A stretch of 43,094 nt of DNA from Elusimicrobia bacterium GWA2_69_24 (GTDB lineage: Bacteria; Elusimicrobiota; Elusimicrobia; UBA1565). A model generated the notes under the pieces. The model searched no databases. It was not told the DNA's origin and was given only the letters and a program-made list of their open reading frames with translations. Both the position numbers and the translations under genes were made by a program. Below, piece after piece: positions 1 to 7,743 of this stretch. Every line of letters begins with the position of its first letter. Positions within the stretch are counted from its first letter, which is position 1. Location: the NCBI GenBank assembly GCA_001799695.1, contig MGTY01000114.1, positions 1-43,094 on the forward strand, given 5' to 3'.

Positions 1-955
1 TGTGCCGTTCGGCGTGGTGCAGGGCAAAGCGCAGGCTGGACAACGTCTTGCCCCCCCCAGTAGGCACGGTCAGCGTATAAATGCCCTTGTCGCGAGCAGC
101 ACCCTCGCGACAGTGATCCGAAATGTTCCGCCGGATTTCATCCATCTCAGGATACTTGAGGGTGAGTCCTTGGAGATATTTCTCAAGGCGCTCAATCAGT
201 AGCGGCCATTCCGTGTATCGCCCTTTGAGTCGATGTTTCGCATTTTGAGGCTTCTCAAAATCAGCCGCATCGACACGGTCAGCGTCGATCAAGCAGCTAA
301 ACAGAAAGCGCACGAGCAAGCCCAATTTGAACTGCGTGATCTTGTTCTTGAGGGGGTCCAGCCCTTTAACGTCGTTGCGTAGCATTACTTGGCGAATGGA
401 TTTCTTAACACCGTCGATTAACCCCTGACTTCCCACCAACTCGCGGACGCGTTTATCGACCAACGCATCCGTTTTGCTCTCGGCTTCCACGAGATGTGTT
501 CTGCTATCTTGTTTACTGATTCGCTCCGTGAACACATCTTTGACAGGATGGTTGGCAACCGACGACAGGCAGTCGATCAGGCCGGAATGGTGTGAAGCGA
601 TACATAGACCACAAATCTGGCCAACAATCCGACCCATGTCCCCTTGCTTGGATAACTCCGCCCAAACCAGTTGTGCCCCTGCCGTGGAATGATCCACCTT
701 GCCCTTAAGCCCACGCGCATCGACGTACTCATCTTCATCCGGATTGATCAGACCAACAGCGGATTGAAGATAATTTTGAAACTCACCGCTGTATTTACCC
801 AAATCATGAAGCAGGCCCAGGAGTTCCCCCTGCTCGTTCAACCCAATTTTAGCGGCGAGAGACTTGGCAATATCGGCAACCTGGAGCAGGTGTTCATCTA
901 GACTCTGTATTGCGCCATCAATCTCCCTCCGATGCGCAATATGAACCACAGTCAT
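1..955 (-). CDS. cas3: CRISPR-associated Cas3, N-terminal part (HD nuclease plus start of helicase), cut by window edge
   Basis: The frame is open from an ATG at 955 to the left edge, giving 318 codons with no stop. Residues 50-54 read HDLGK, followed by His89 in DHSTAG, His122-His123 in SHHSG and Asp224 in LIDADR. Together these are the metal ligands of the Cas3'' HD nuclease. Residues 296-304 read TVPTGGGKT, the Walker A motif that opens the SF2 helicase domain. Known role: Cas3 is recruited by Cascade to nick, unwind and degrade target DNA. The domain order and the LIDADR signature fit type I systems; I-C is my best guess because cas3 often heads that operon. An in-frame TAA lies just upstream of the ATG and no clear Shine-Dalgarno is visible. 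Base composition is visibly less GC-rich than the neighbouring genes, which suggests acquisition. The C-terminal half and the other cas genes would lie beyond the left edge. Confidence 0.93.
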   Translation of the reverse strand, partial: MTVVHIAHRREIDGAIQSLDEHLLQVADIAKSLAAKIGLNEQGELLGLLHDLGKYSGEFQNYLQSAVGLINPDEDEYVDARGLKGKVDHSTAGAQLVWAELSKQGDMGRIVGQICGLCIASHHSGLIDCLSSVANHPVKDVFTERISKQDSRTHLVEAESKTDALVDKRVRELVGSQGLIDGVKKSIRQVMLRNDVKGLDPLKNKITQFKLGLLVRFLFSCLIDADRVDAADFEKPQNAKHRLKGRYTEWPLLIERLEKYLQGLTLKYPEMDEIRRNISDHCREGAARDKGIYTLTVPTGGGKTLSSLRFALHHAERH

Positions 956-1117
956 AAATTCTTAGGATCGCACGGATGCTCATCAAGGCGATGAGTGCGC
1001 CCGGAGGCCGGGTCCAGGTGAGCGATAGCTTCCGGCAAGGTCCCCCCTTGGGATGGAAGTACAACGCCATAGTGCAACTCTTGTTGACCGATGTAAAGTG
1101 GTTCGCAATCCTTGGGC

Positions 1118-1137
1118 GACTGTGCCCGGGCACAGTC
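1118..1137. repeat. Perfect 20-bp palindrome, copy 1
   Basis: The sequence GACTGTGCCCGGGCACAGTC is identical to its reverse complement. It lies in the 292-bp gap between cas3 and the transporter gene, which point away from each other. Its 16-bp core CTGTGCCCGGGCACAG occurs again at 39512-39527, also in an intergenic gap. It could be a dimeric regulator site, a REP-like element or the end of a lost insertion sequence. No T-tract follows, so a terminator is unlikely. Confidence 0.7.
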
Positions 1138-1206
1138 CGGGGGGACTGGGGGCGACCACCGCCCCGCTGCCGATTCCAGTAATTGCGGGACGGGTTTGCG
1201 CCAACT

Positions 1207-1215
1207 TGGTATGAT
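1207..1215 (+). promoter_or_regulatory. Putative extended -10 promoter of the OPT transporter gene
   Basis: TGG-TATGAT forms an extended -10 element (TGn plus TATGAT) about 33 bp upstream of the transporter ATG. No good -35 box is seen, which is common for extended -10 promoters. A strong GGAGG ribosome site follows at about 1237-1241, seven bases before the ATG. Nothing else is recognised in 956-1247 apart from the palindrome. Confidence 0.4.
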
Positions 1216-1247
1216 ACCCGCGCCCAGCCGCTATTCTGGAGGACATC

Positions 1248-3200
1248 ATGGCCGAATTCAAGCCCTACATCCCCGCGGAACAGGACATCCCCGAATTCAC
1301 GCTCAAGGCCGTGCTCCTGGGCTCCTTGTTCGGCATCCTCTTCGGCGCCGTGACCGTCTACCTGGCCCTGCGCGCGGGCCTGACCGTCTCGGCCTCCATC
1401 CCGATCGCCGTCCTCTCCATCGCGGTCTTCAAGAGGTTCGGGAAGTCCACCATCCTCGAAAACAACATCGTGCAGACCATCGGCTCGGCCGGGGAATCCA
1501 TCGCGGCGGGCGTCGTCTTCACGGTCCCCGCGTTCCTGTTCATCGCCAGCGGCGGCGCCAAGGAGTACTTCAACCTCCTGCAGATCATCACCCTGGCCGC
1601 GGCGGGCGGCATCATCGGCGTGCTCATGATGGTGCCCATGCGGCGGGCCCTCATCGTCAAAGAGCACGGGACCCTGCCCTATCCCGAAGGGACCGCGTGC
1701 GCCGAGGTCCTGATCGCGGGCGAGCGCGGCGGGGAGATGGCCAAGACCGTGTTCAGCGGCTTCTGGGCGGCGATGCTCTACACGGGACTCAACAAGCTCC
1801 TGGCGCTATGGAAGGAGACGCCCACGCTGCTCAACACCGGGCCCGGCGCGGTCTACAAGAACGCCCTGCTCACCACCGAGATCACCCCGGAGTACCTGGG
1901 CGTGGGCTACATCATCGGCCCGCGCCTGGCGGGCATCATGGTCTCGGGCAGCGTCCTGTCCTGGCTGGCGCTCATCCCGCTCCTCTCCATGTTCGTCCCG
2001 GACGAGCAGGTCCAGGCGGACCTGCTCAAGCTCAGCTTCACGCAGGGCTGGATCGATTCCCACAGCCACGCGGAATGGATGTACCGCGCCTACATCCGCT
2101 ACATCGGGGCCGGGGCCGTGGCCATGGCCGGCCTCATGACGCTCCTGCGCACCCTGCCCACCATCTTCGCCTCCATCCGGGACTCCATCCGCGAGATGCG
2201 GGGCGGCGCGGGCGCCGTGCAGCAGCTGCGCACGGAGCGGGACATCCCCATCACTTGGGTGGCCGCGGGGTCCTTGGTCATGGCGCTGCTCATCCCCTTC
2301 CTCCAGAAGATGCCCGTGGGATTTCCCTGGTTCTTCCTGGTGAGCATCCTCGTCGTGGTGTTCGGCTTCTTCTTCGTCGCCGTCTCCTCGCGCATCGTGG
2401 GCCTCATCGGCTCCTCCTCCAACCCCATCTCGGGGATGACCATCGCGACGCTGTTGGGGACCTGCCTCATCTTCGTGCTCGCGGGCTGGGCCAACGACCC
2501 CTCCCAGCAGGCGGCGGCCCAGGCCGCGGCCCTGGCCGTGGGCGCCATCGTCTGCATCGCCGCGGCCAACGCGGGCGCCACCTCCCAGGACCTCAAGACG
2601 GGCTACCTGGTGGGGGCGACGCCGTTCCATCAGCAGATCGGCCTGCTCATCGGGGTCCTGGTCTCGGTGGCGGTGATCGGCTTCACCATCATAGCCATGC
2701 ACAACTCCCCCATGGGCCCCATCGGCTCGGAGAAACTGCCCGCCCCGCAGGGGACCTTGATGGCGACCATCATCCAGGGCGTGCTCTCGCGGGACCTCCC
2801 CTGGGGCTACATCTTCGTGGGCGCCGCGCTGTCTTTGACCGTGCAGCTTTGCGGGGTCAACGGCTTGGCCTGGGCCGTGGGCGCCTACCTGCCCATCTCC
2901 ACGACCTTCCCCATCTTCGTCGGCGGCGCCATGCGCTGGCTGTCGGACGTCATCCGGGGCAAGGCCGACGAGAGCGAGCTCTCCAGCGGCATGCTCTACT
3001 CCACCGGGCTCGTGGCGGGCGGCTGCATCGCGGGACTCCTGATCGTCCTGGCCTGGAAGTTCGCGCCGGGGCTGACCCACTTCGGTGAGAGCCTGCAGGC
3101 GAAGACCGGAGAGCTCACAGGCACCCTCATCGCGCTGGGCGCCTTCGGCCTCCTGTGCGCCGTCCAGGTCCGCAAGGCCCTGCAGAAGCTCGAGCTTTGA
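1248..3200 (+). CDS. OPT-family oligopeptide transporter
   Basis: The 650-residue product is almost entirely hydrophobic segments, about 14-16 predicted membrane helices, matching the size and character of bacterial OPT-family permeases. The motif SSNPISGMT near residue 390 is the conserved OPT/YSL signature. Family knowledge: these inner-membrane carriers couple proton flow to uptake of oligopeptides or metal chelates; the substrate here cannot be read from sequence. The ATG has a GGAGG ribosome site seven bases upstream. The stop is only 10 bp before the response-regulator gene, so it may be co-transcribed with the polysaccharide operon that follows, although no functional link is evident. 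Confidence 0.9.
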   Translation: MAEFKPYIPAEQDIPEFTLKAVLLGSLFGILFGAVTVYLALRAGLTVSASIPIAVLSIAVFKRFGKSTILENNIVQTIGSAGESIAAGVVFTVPAFLFIASGGAKEYFNLLQIITLAAAGGIIGVLMMVPMRRALIVKEHGTLPYPEGTACAEVLIAGERGGEMAKTVFSGFWAAMLYTGLNKLLALWKETPTLLNTGPGAVYKNALLTTEITPEYLGVGYIIGPRLAGIMVSGSVLSWLALIPLLSMFVPDEQVQADLLKLSFTQGWIDSHSHAEWMYRAYIRYIGAGAVAMAGLMTLLRTLPTIFASIRDSIREMRGGAGAVQQLRTERDIPITWVAAGSLVMALLIPFLQKMPVGFPWFFLVSILVVVFGFFFVAVSSRIVGLIGSSSNPISGMTIATLLGTCLIFVLAGWANDPSQQAAAQAAALAVGAIVCIAAANAGATSQDLKTGYLVGATPFHQQIGLLIGVLVSVAVIGFTIIAMHNSPMGPIGSEKLPAPQGTLMATIIQGVLSRDLPWGYIFVGAALSLTVQLCGVNGLAWAVGAYLPISTTFPIFVGGAMRWLSDVIRGKADESELSSGMLYSTGLVAGGCIAGLLIVLAWKFAPGLTHFGESLQAKTGELTGTLIALGAFGLLCAVQVRKALQKLEL

Positions 3201-3210
3201 GCCTGGGCCC

Positions 3211-3606
3211 ATGGCGCGGATCCTGATCGTCGACGACGAAAAAGAGTTCGTCTTCCTCGTGAAGTTCCTCCTGGAAAAGGCGGGACACGCCATCAGCACG
3301 GCGGCCAACGGCGAGGAGGCCCTCGCGGCGCTGGGCGTGGAGCCGCCCGATCCGCAGGCCGCCCTCCCGGAGCTCGTCCTGCTCGACGTCATGATGCCCA
3401 TCGTGGACGGCTACACCGTCAGCGTCAAGATGCGGGAGAACGAGCGCACGGCCAGGCTGCCCATCCTGGTGGTCACCGCCCACGGCGACACCCGGCACCT
3501 CTTCGAGGGCGCTTCCAACGTGGCGGGCTACCTCCAGAAACCCTTCGAACCCAAGGACCTGCGCAGCCGGATCCAGAACATACTCCAGCCGGCTTCGCCG
3601 CGATGA
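3211..3606 (+). CDS. Stand-alone response regulator receiver (CheY-like)
   Basis: A 131-residue single-domain receiver. The acidic pair Asp8-Asp9 (VDDE), phospho-acceptor Asp59 (LLDVMMP), Thr89 (VVTA) and Lys110 (LQKPF) are all present, so it should be phosphorylatable. There is no output domain, so it acts by protein contact. Its stop overlaps the next ATG (ATGA at 3603-3606), which ties it translationally to the outer-membrane protein gene. A longer in-frame reading upstream overlaps the transporter gene and is not credible; the ATG at 3211 is the first that gives a normal receiver start. It is the first of two receivers in this operon and probably relays a signal to polysaccharide synthesis (inference). 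Confidence 0.9.
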   Translation: MARILIVDDEKEFVFLVKFLLEKAGHAISTAANGEEALAALGVEPPDPQAALPELVLLDVMMPIVDGYTVSVKMRENERTARLPILVVTAHGDTRHLFEGASNVAGYLQKPFEPKDLRSRIQNILQPASPR

Positions 3607-5141
3607 CCCCCCTCCTGCTCGCGGCGGCGCTGGCCCTGCTCCCGGGCGCGGCTCCGGCCGCGGCCGAGGACCTATATTCGCTGGGTATGGCCCAGCGTCG
3701 GCAAGGCGACCTCGAAGGCGCCCACAAGACCTTCATGCTCCTGCTGGAGGCCGACCCGCAGAGCGGCGGCGCGCTGGAAGGCCTGGGCCTGGTAGCCCTG
3801 TCCCTGCGCCGCTACGACGCGGCCCGCGAATACTGGTCCCGCTTGACCGCGATGAAGCCGAACAACGCCTACATCCTCTGGAACCTGGCCCGCGCGGACG
3901 CGGCCCTGGAGCGCGAGGGGGACCTGGCCGGCGACCTGCGCGGCGCGGCCGCCGCGGACCCGCGCGACCTGCGCGTCCTGCGCCGCATGGACGGCGTGCT
4001 CCGCCGGCACCCCGCCGCCTTTTTGGACGGACGGATCTACAAATCGATCGGCACCGAAGGCCTGGAGACCTCCAGCCCCCAGCGCATCGTGTATGAAGGC
4101 CGCTCCGGGGCGCTCAAGGCTCGCGGGCGCCTGCGCGAGGGGCTCGACCTCACCGCGGGCTACGCCGCGCGCCAGGAGGCCCAGCGCAACGACACGCGCG
4201 GCTTCACCTACTACGACATCCTGGAGCAGACCCTGTCCTTGGGGCTCGCGGCCCGGCCCCGCAAGGGCCTGGACCTCGAGGCGGAATACGGACAAGCCGT
4301 CCTGTCCGACAACAAGGGCGTGGGCGTGGGCCGCTCCGAGTTCTCCCGCGCGCGCCTGGGGGCCGAGTGGCGCCTGCCCGCCGCGACCCTGCGCGCCAAC
4401 GCGCGCCGCGCGCCGACCTTCCTGCGCGGGGCCGGCGGCAGCGGCTTCTTCGCCGTGCTCCGGGCCGTCTCCGCCGGCGCCGAAGCCGAAGGCGACCTCC
4501 TGGGCTGGGACACGACGCTGCGCGGCGGCCTGGATGACTACTCCGAAGGGACCACCCTGCGGCCGTGGTCGCTGAGCACTCTCCGGGAGTACGGCGACCA
4601 TCTCCTGCGCGCGCGGGCAGCCCGCGCGCAGCAGGAATACACCGGGGCCTCGCCGGACGGCCGCATCCAGTTCGCCCGGTTCCATTCGGCGAGCCTCCGC
4701 TACCGCTTCCTGCGCGAGGACTACTATCGCGCCGACCTGGGCTACGCCCACTCCCTCTACGACGACGGCAACCGGCTGCGCGAGCTCGACGGCGGGATCT
4801 CGGCCTGGCTGCCCTGGGTCCGCTCCCTCTCCGGCGAGTATCACTTCGAGTCCGTGGATTACCTCTCCCCGACCGCGGGCTACCGCTCCACCGACTCCCT
4901 CGCGCATTGGGCCGGGCCGCATTGGCGGCGCGTGCTGGGACCGGGGATCTGGGCGCATCTGGCCTGGGAGCACGGCTTCCAGCGCGATTCCCGCGGGGAC
5001 TACGACGCCAACACCGTCCTCGGGGAGGGCGAATACTACTGGAACGACCAGGCCTCGCTGCAGCTCCAGGCCCGCGCCCAGCGCAGCACCCTCGATGACG
5101 AATCCTATTCCGTCGGCCTCAACGCCCGCTGGAGCTTCTAG
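3603..5141 (+). CDS. Outer-membrane protein: N-terminal TPR domain and C-terminal beta-barrel (YaiO/PgaA-like architecture)
   Basis: The 512-residue product starts with a signal peptide (cleavage near residue 20, APAAAED). Three TPR-like helical repeats follow at about residues 22-122 (for example LYSLGMAQRRQGD). The remainder, about 150-512, is rich in alternating aromatic/polar beta-strands and ends in the residues RWSF; a terminal Phe is the usual insertion signal of outer-membrane barrels. TPR plus barrel is the layout of YaiO-type proteins and, on a larger scale, of the PNAG exporter PgaA. With the GT2 synthase and deacetylase downstream, export of a polysaccharide through this barrel is the likely job (inference). 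Translation is coupled to the upstream receiver through the ATGA overlap. Confidence 0.75.
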   Translation: MTPLLLAAALALLPGAAPAAAEDLYSLGMAQRRQGDLEGAHKTFMLLLEADPQSGGALEGLGLVALSLRRYDAAREYWSRLTAMKPNNAYILWNLARADAALEREGDLAGDLRGAAAADPRDLRVLRRMDGVLRRHPAAFLDGRIYKSIGTEGLETSSPQRIVYEGRSGALKARGRLREGLDLTAGYAARQEAQRNDTRGFTYYDILEQTLSLGLAARPRKGLDLEAEYGQAVLSDNKGVGVGRSEFSRARLGAEWRLPAATLRANARRAPTFLRGAGGSGFFAVLRAVSAGAEAEGDLLGWDTTLRGGLDDYSEGTTLRPWSLSTLREYGDHLLRARAARAQQEYTGASPDGRIQFARFHSASLRYRFLREDYYRADLGYAHSLYDDGNRLRELDGGISAWLPWVRSLSGEYHFESVDYLSPTAGYRSTDSLAHWAGPHWRRVLGPGIWAHLAWEHGFQRDSRGDYDANTVLGEGEYYWNDQASLQLQARAQRSTLDDESYSVGLNARWSF

Positions 5142-5181
5142 CATCCCCCCCGGGATAAATTCATACAATCCGGCATAAGCC

Positions 5182-5550
5182 ATGGGCGATGAGAAGAAGT
5201 CGGTCTGCATCTTCGAGGACAACCCCACCATCCAGGTGCTGCTGAAGATCTTTTTCCAGAAGCGCGGCTACCTCCCCGTCATCACGGGCGACGGGGTCGA
5301 CGCGGTCTCGGTCGTGCGCCGGCACGGTCCCAGCCTGATCATGCTCGACATCATCATGCCCGGCAAGGACGGCGTGGAAGCCTGCCAGGAACTGCGCGCC
5401 GCCGGGGTCACGACCCCCATCGTCTTCCTCACCTCCAAGGCGTTCGCGGACGACAAGGCCCGGGGGCTCGCCGCCGGCGCCGACGCCTTCCTGCTGAAGC
5501 CCTTCAACCCGGCCGAACTGGATGCCACGCTCCGTCCTTTCCTCGGCTAG
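5182..5550 (+). CDS. Stand-alone response regulator receiver, second in operon
   Basis: The 122-residue single receiver has acidic residues Glu12-Asp13, phospho-acceptor Asp56 (MLDIIMP), Thr84 (FLTSK) and Lys106 (LLKPF), so phosphorylation should be possible. No output domain is present. It lies 40 bp after the barrel gene; the gap holds TACAAT 12 bases before the ATG, a possible weak internal promoter. Its last 29 bp overlap the start of the HEAT-protein gene, an unusually long overlap that argues for strict co-expression. The HEAT-repeat protein is a plausible docking partner (inference). Confidence 0.9.
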   Translation: MGDEKKSVCIFEDNPTIQVLLKIFFQKRGYLPVITGDGVDAVSVVRRHGPSLIMLDIIMPGKDGVEACQELRAAGVTTPIVFLTSKAFADDKARGLAAGADAFLLKPFNPAELDATLRPFLG

Positions 5551-6328
5551 CCTCCTCGCCGCCGCCGCTGCCCCCGCACTGGCGCAATTCCCATCGAGCG
5601 TCGTCCTGCCGGAGACCGGAATGCGGCTGAGCCTGCTCATGGTCATCTACATGAGCATCGTCTTCTTCTGGCTGGTGGTCGCCCTCTTCGTCTACATCGG
5701 GCTATTCAAATCCTACCACGCCCTCCGACGCTCCTACCGCGACCTGCGCAAGGCGGTCTACCAAGAAGGCATCGAGAAGGTGCTCATGGAGGAGCCGCTC
5801 GAACAGCTCGTCGAATTCTTCCGGCCCCGCCGCTGGGGGGACCTCGACATCATCCAGGAGGTCCTGACCGAGTCCATGCGCCATCTGAAGGGCGCGCCCT
5901 TCGACACCCTGCGCGAGGTGGCCCTGAAGATGGGGCTGATCGACCACAACCTGCGGCGCCTGAGCGCCAGGAGCCATCACGAACGCGGCCACGCCTTGGA
6001 GGCCCTGGGACTCCTGCGCGCGCCCCAGGCCATCGTCGCCATCATCGACATCCTCGACGAGGAGACCCAGGACCTGCGCATCGTGGCCCTGCGCTCTTTG
6101 GCCGCCATCGGCGACCCGGCCGCCCTGCCCTATTTCGTGAAGGCCTGCGACGGACTCCCCGCGCCCCTGCTCATGAGGGTGGCCTCGCTCATGCTGGAGT
6201 TCGGTCCCATATCGCACAGATCCATCCAGCGCCTCATCAACGCGCATCCCGAAGCGTTCCCCCCCCGCATCCTGATCCCGATCCTTAAGGAGATCGCGCT
6301 GGACCTCGAAGAGGCCCGGGCGCGATGA
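5522..6328 (+). CDS. Membrane-anchored HEAT-repeat protein
   Basis: The 268-residue product has an N-terminal signal-like segment (residues 1-21, ending ALAQ), one strong membrane helix at about 36-62, then a soluble helical region. Residues about 150-235 contain paired helices of HEAT type, for example LEALGLLRAPQAIVAIIDIL and LRSLAAIGDPAALPYFV. HEAT repeats are protein-docking scaffolds with no enzymatic role. The start at 5522 is chosen because it yields the signal-like N-terminus; M34 is an alternative. The stop overlaps the GT2 start (ATGA at 6325-6328). Sitting between a receiver and a processive synthase, it could pass regulation to the synthase, in the place that c-di-GMP-binding partners occupy in other systems (inference). 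Confidence 0.7.
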   Translation: MPRSVLSSASLLAAAAAPALAQFPSSVVLPETGMRLSLLMVIYMSIVFFWLVVALFVYIGLFKSYHALRRSYRDLRKAVYQEGIEKVLMEEPLEQLVEFFRPRRWGDLDIIQEVLTESMRHLKGAPFDTLREVALKMGLIDHNLRRLSARSHHERGHALEALGLLRAPQAIVAIIDILDEETQDLRIVALRSLAAIGDPAALPYFVKACDGLPAPLLMRVASLMLEFGPISHRSIQRLINAHPEAFPPRILIPILKEIALDLEEARAR

Positions 6329-7743
6329 CCGAGTCCTACCTCTGGGGGGTCCGGGTCACGGAACTCGTCCTGGTCTATTACTTCTTCATCCTGAACGGGA
6401 TCTACATGATCCTCTCCTTCATGGCCTTCCGCGCCATCTACCGCCACCTCCTGCGCAACATCTACGGCGGCTTCGAGCAGCTCTCCCGCAGCCCCCTCAC
6501 CCCTCCGGTCTCCATCCTGGTCCCGGCCTACAACGAGAAGGTCGGCATCGCCACGACCGTCAACAACCTCCTGCACATCGACTTCATGCGCTACGAGGTC
6601 ATCGTCATCAACGACGGCTCGACCGACGGGATGCTCGACGAGCTCAGGAAGGACTTCCGGCTCCAGCCCGCCCCCCTGCCCGAGGAGATGGGCCTCAAGA
6701 CCGAGCCGATCCTCGGGGTCTACCGCTCGGCCGTACACCACAACCTCACCGTCATCGACAAGAAGAACGGGGGCAAATCGGACGCCCTCAACGCCGGCCT
6801 CAACGTCGCTCAGCACCCCTACTTCTGCACCATCGACGCCGACGCCATCCTCGAGCCCGACGCGCTCCAGCGCGTCATCCGCCCCATCATGGAGTCGCCG
6901 GTCCGGGTCATCGGCGTAGGCGGCATCGTCCGCGTGGCCAACGGCTGCCGCGTCGAGAAAGGCCGGGTCGTGGACGTGGACCTCCCCCGCAACCCCCTCC
7001 CGGTGTTCCAGGTCGTGGAGTATTTCCGCTCCTTCCTATGCGGCCGGACCGGCTACTCGCGGCTCAACGCCCTCATGATCGTCTCCGGAGCCTTCGGACT
7101 CTTCGAGCTCGAGCCCGTGATCGAGATCGGCGGCTACCGCCGGCAGACCGTGGGCGAGGACATGGACCTCGTCACCCGCCTCCATGTCCTGATGCGCGAC
7201 CAGGGGATCAAGGACTACCTCATCGAGTTCGTTCCGGACCCGGTGTGCTGGACCGAGGCCCCCGCCACCTTGTCGGTGCTGATCCGCCAGCGGCGGCGCT
7301 GGCAGAAGGGTCTCCTCGAGGTCCTCTCCGAGCACCCGCAGATGCTGTTCAACCCGCGCTACGGGTGGCTGGGGATGCTCGCCTATCCTTTCTTCCTGTG
7401 CTTCGAAGGCTGGGGCATCCTCCTGGAGACGCTCGGCTACATCGTCTTCTTCCTCGGCTGGTATCTCAACGCGGTGCAGACGGACTTCATGCTGGCCTTC
7501 TTCATGGCCGCCATCCTCTGCGGGACGCTCCTGTCCTTGACCGGCGTGCTCCTCGGCGAGATGTCGCCCCGGGAATATCCCCGCTTCTCCCATTGGATCC
7601 GGCTCATCGCCTTCGCGGTCATCGAGAACTTCGGCTACCGGCAGCTCATCTCCTGGCTGAGGCTCATGGGGACCATCGATTTCATCCGGGGCAAGGGGGA
7701 ATGGGGCCGGATGGAGCGCCGGGGCATCGCGGTGGACAAATGA
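6325..7743 (+). CDS. Processive family 2 glycosyltransferase (PgaC/NodC/hyaluronan-synthase-like)
   Basis: The 472-residue inner-membrane enzyme has helices near residues 12-35 and a C-terminal membrane cluster from about 350. The GT-A core shows Asp97 (NDGST), D171-A-D173, GED at 277-279 and QRRRW at 322-326. This D, DxD, D, QxxRW set marks processive beta-glycosyltransferases that polymerise and extrude chains from UDP-sugars. By analogy with PNAG synthases the substrate may be UDP-GlcNAc, supported by the deacetylase encoded next to it, but the sugar is not proven. Both ends overlap neighbours by 4 bp (ATGA), so it is the core of the operon. Confidence 0.9.
   Translation: MTESYLWGVRVTELVLVYYFFILNGIYMILSFMAFRAIYRHLLRNIYGGFEQLSRSPLTPPVSILVPAYNEKVGIATTVNNLLHIDFMRYEVIVINDGSTDGMLDELRKDFRLQPAPLPEEMGLKTEPILGVYRSAVHHNLTVIDKKNGGKSDALNAGLNVAQHPYFCTIDADAILEPDALQRVIRPIMESPVRVIGVGGIVRVANGCRVEKGRVVDVDLPRNPLPVFQVVEYFRSFLCGRTGYSRLNALMIVSGAFGLFELEPVIEIGGYRRQTVGEDMDLVTRLHVLMRDQGIKDYLIEFVPDPVCWTEAPATLSVLIRQRRRWQKGLLEVLSEHPQMLFNPRYGWLGMLAYPFFLCFEGWGILLETLGYIVFFLGWYLNAVQTDFMLAFFMAAILCGTLLSLTGVLLGEMSPREYPRFSHWIRLIAFAVIENFGYRQLISWLRLMGTIDFIRGKGEWGRMERRGIAVDK

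Noticed and set aside
1112..3088. Long plus-strand frame overlapping the OPT transporter gene
   Set aside because: Its product is Arg/Gly/His/Pro-rich with no membrane segments, while the overlapping frame encodes a clear OPT permease with a GGAGG site.
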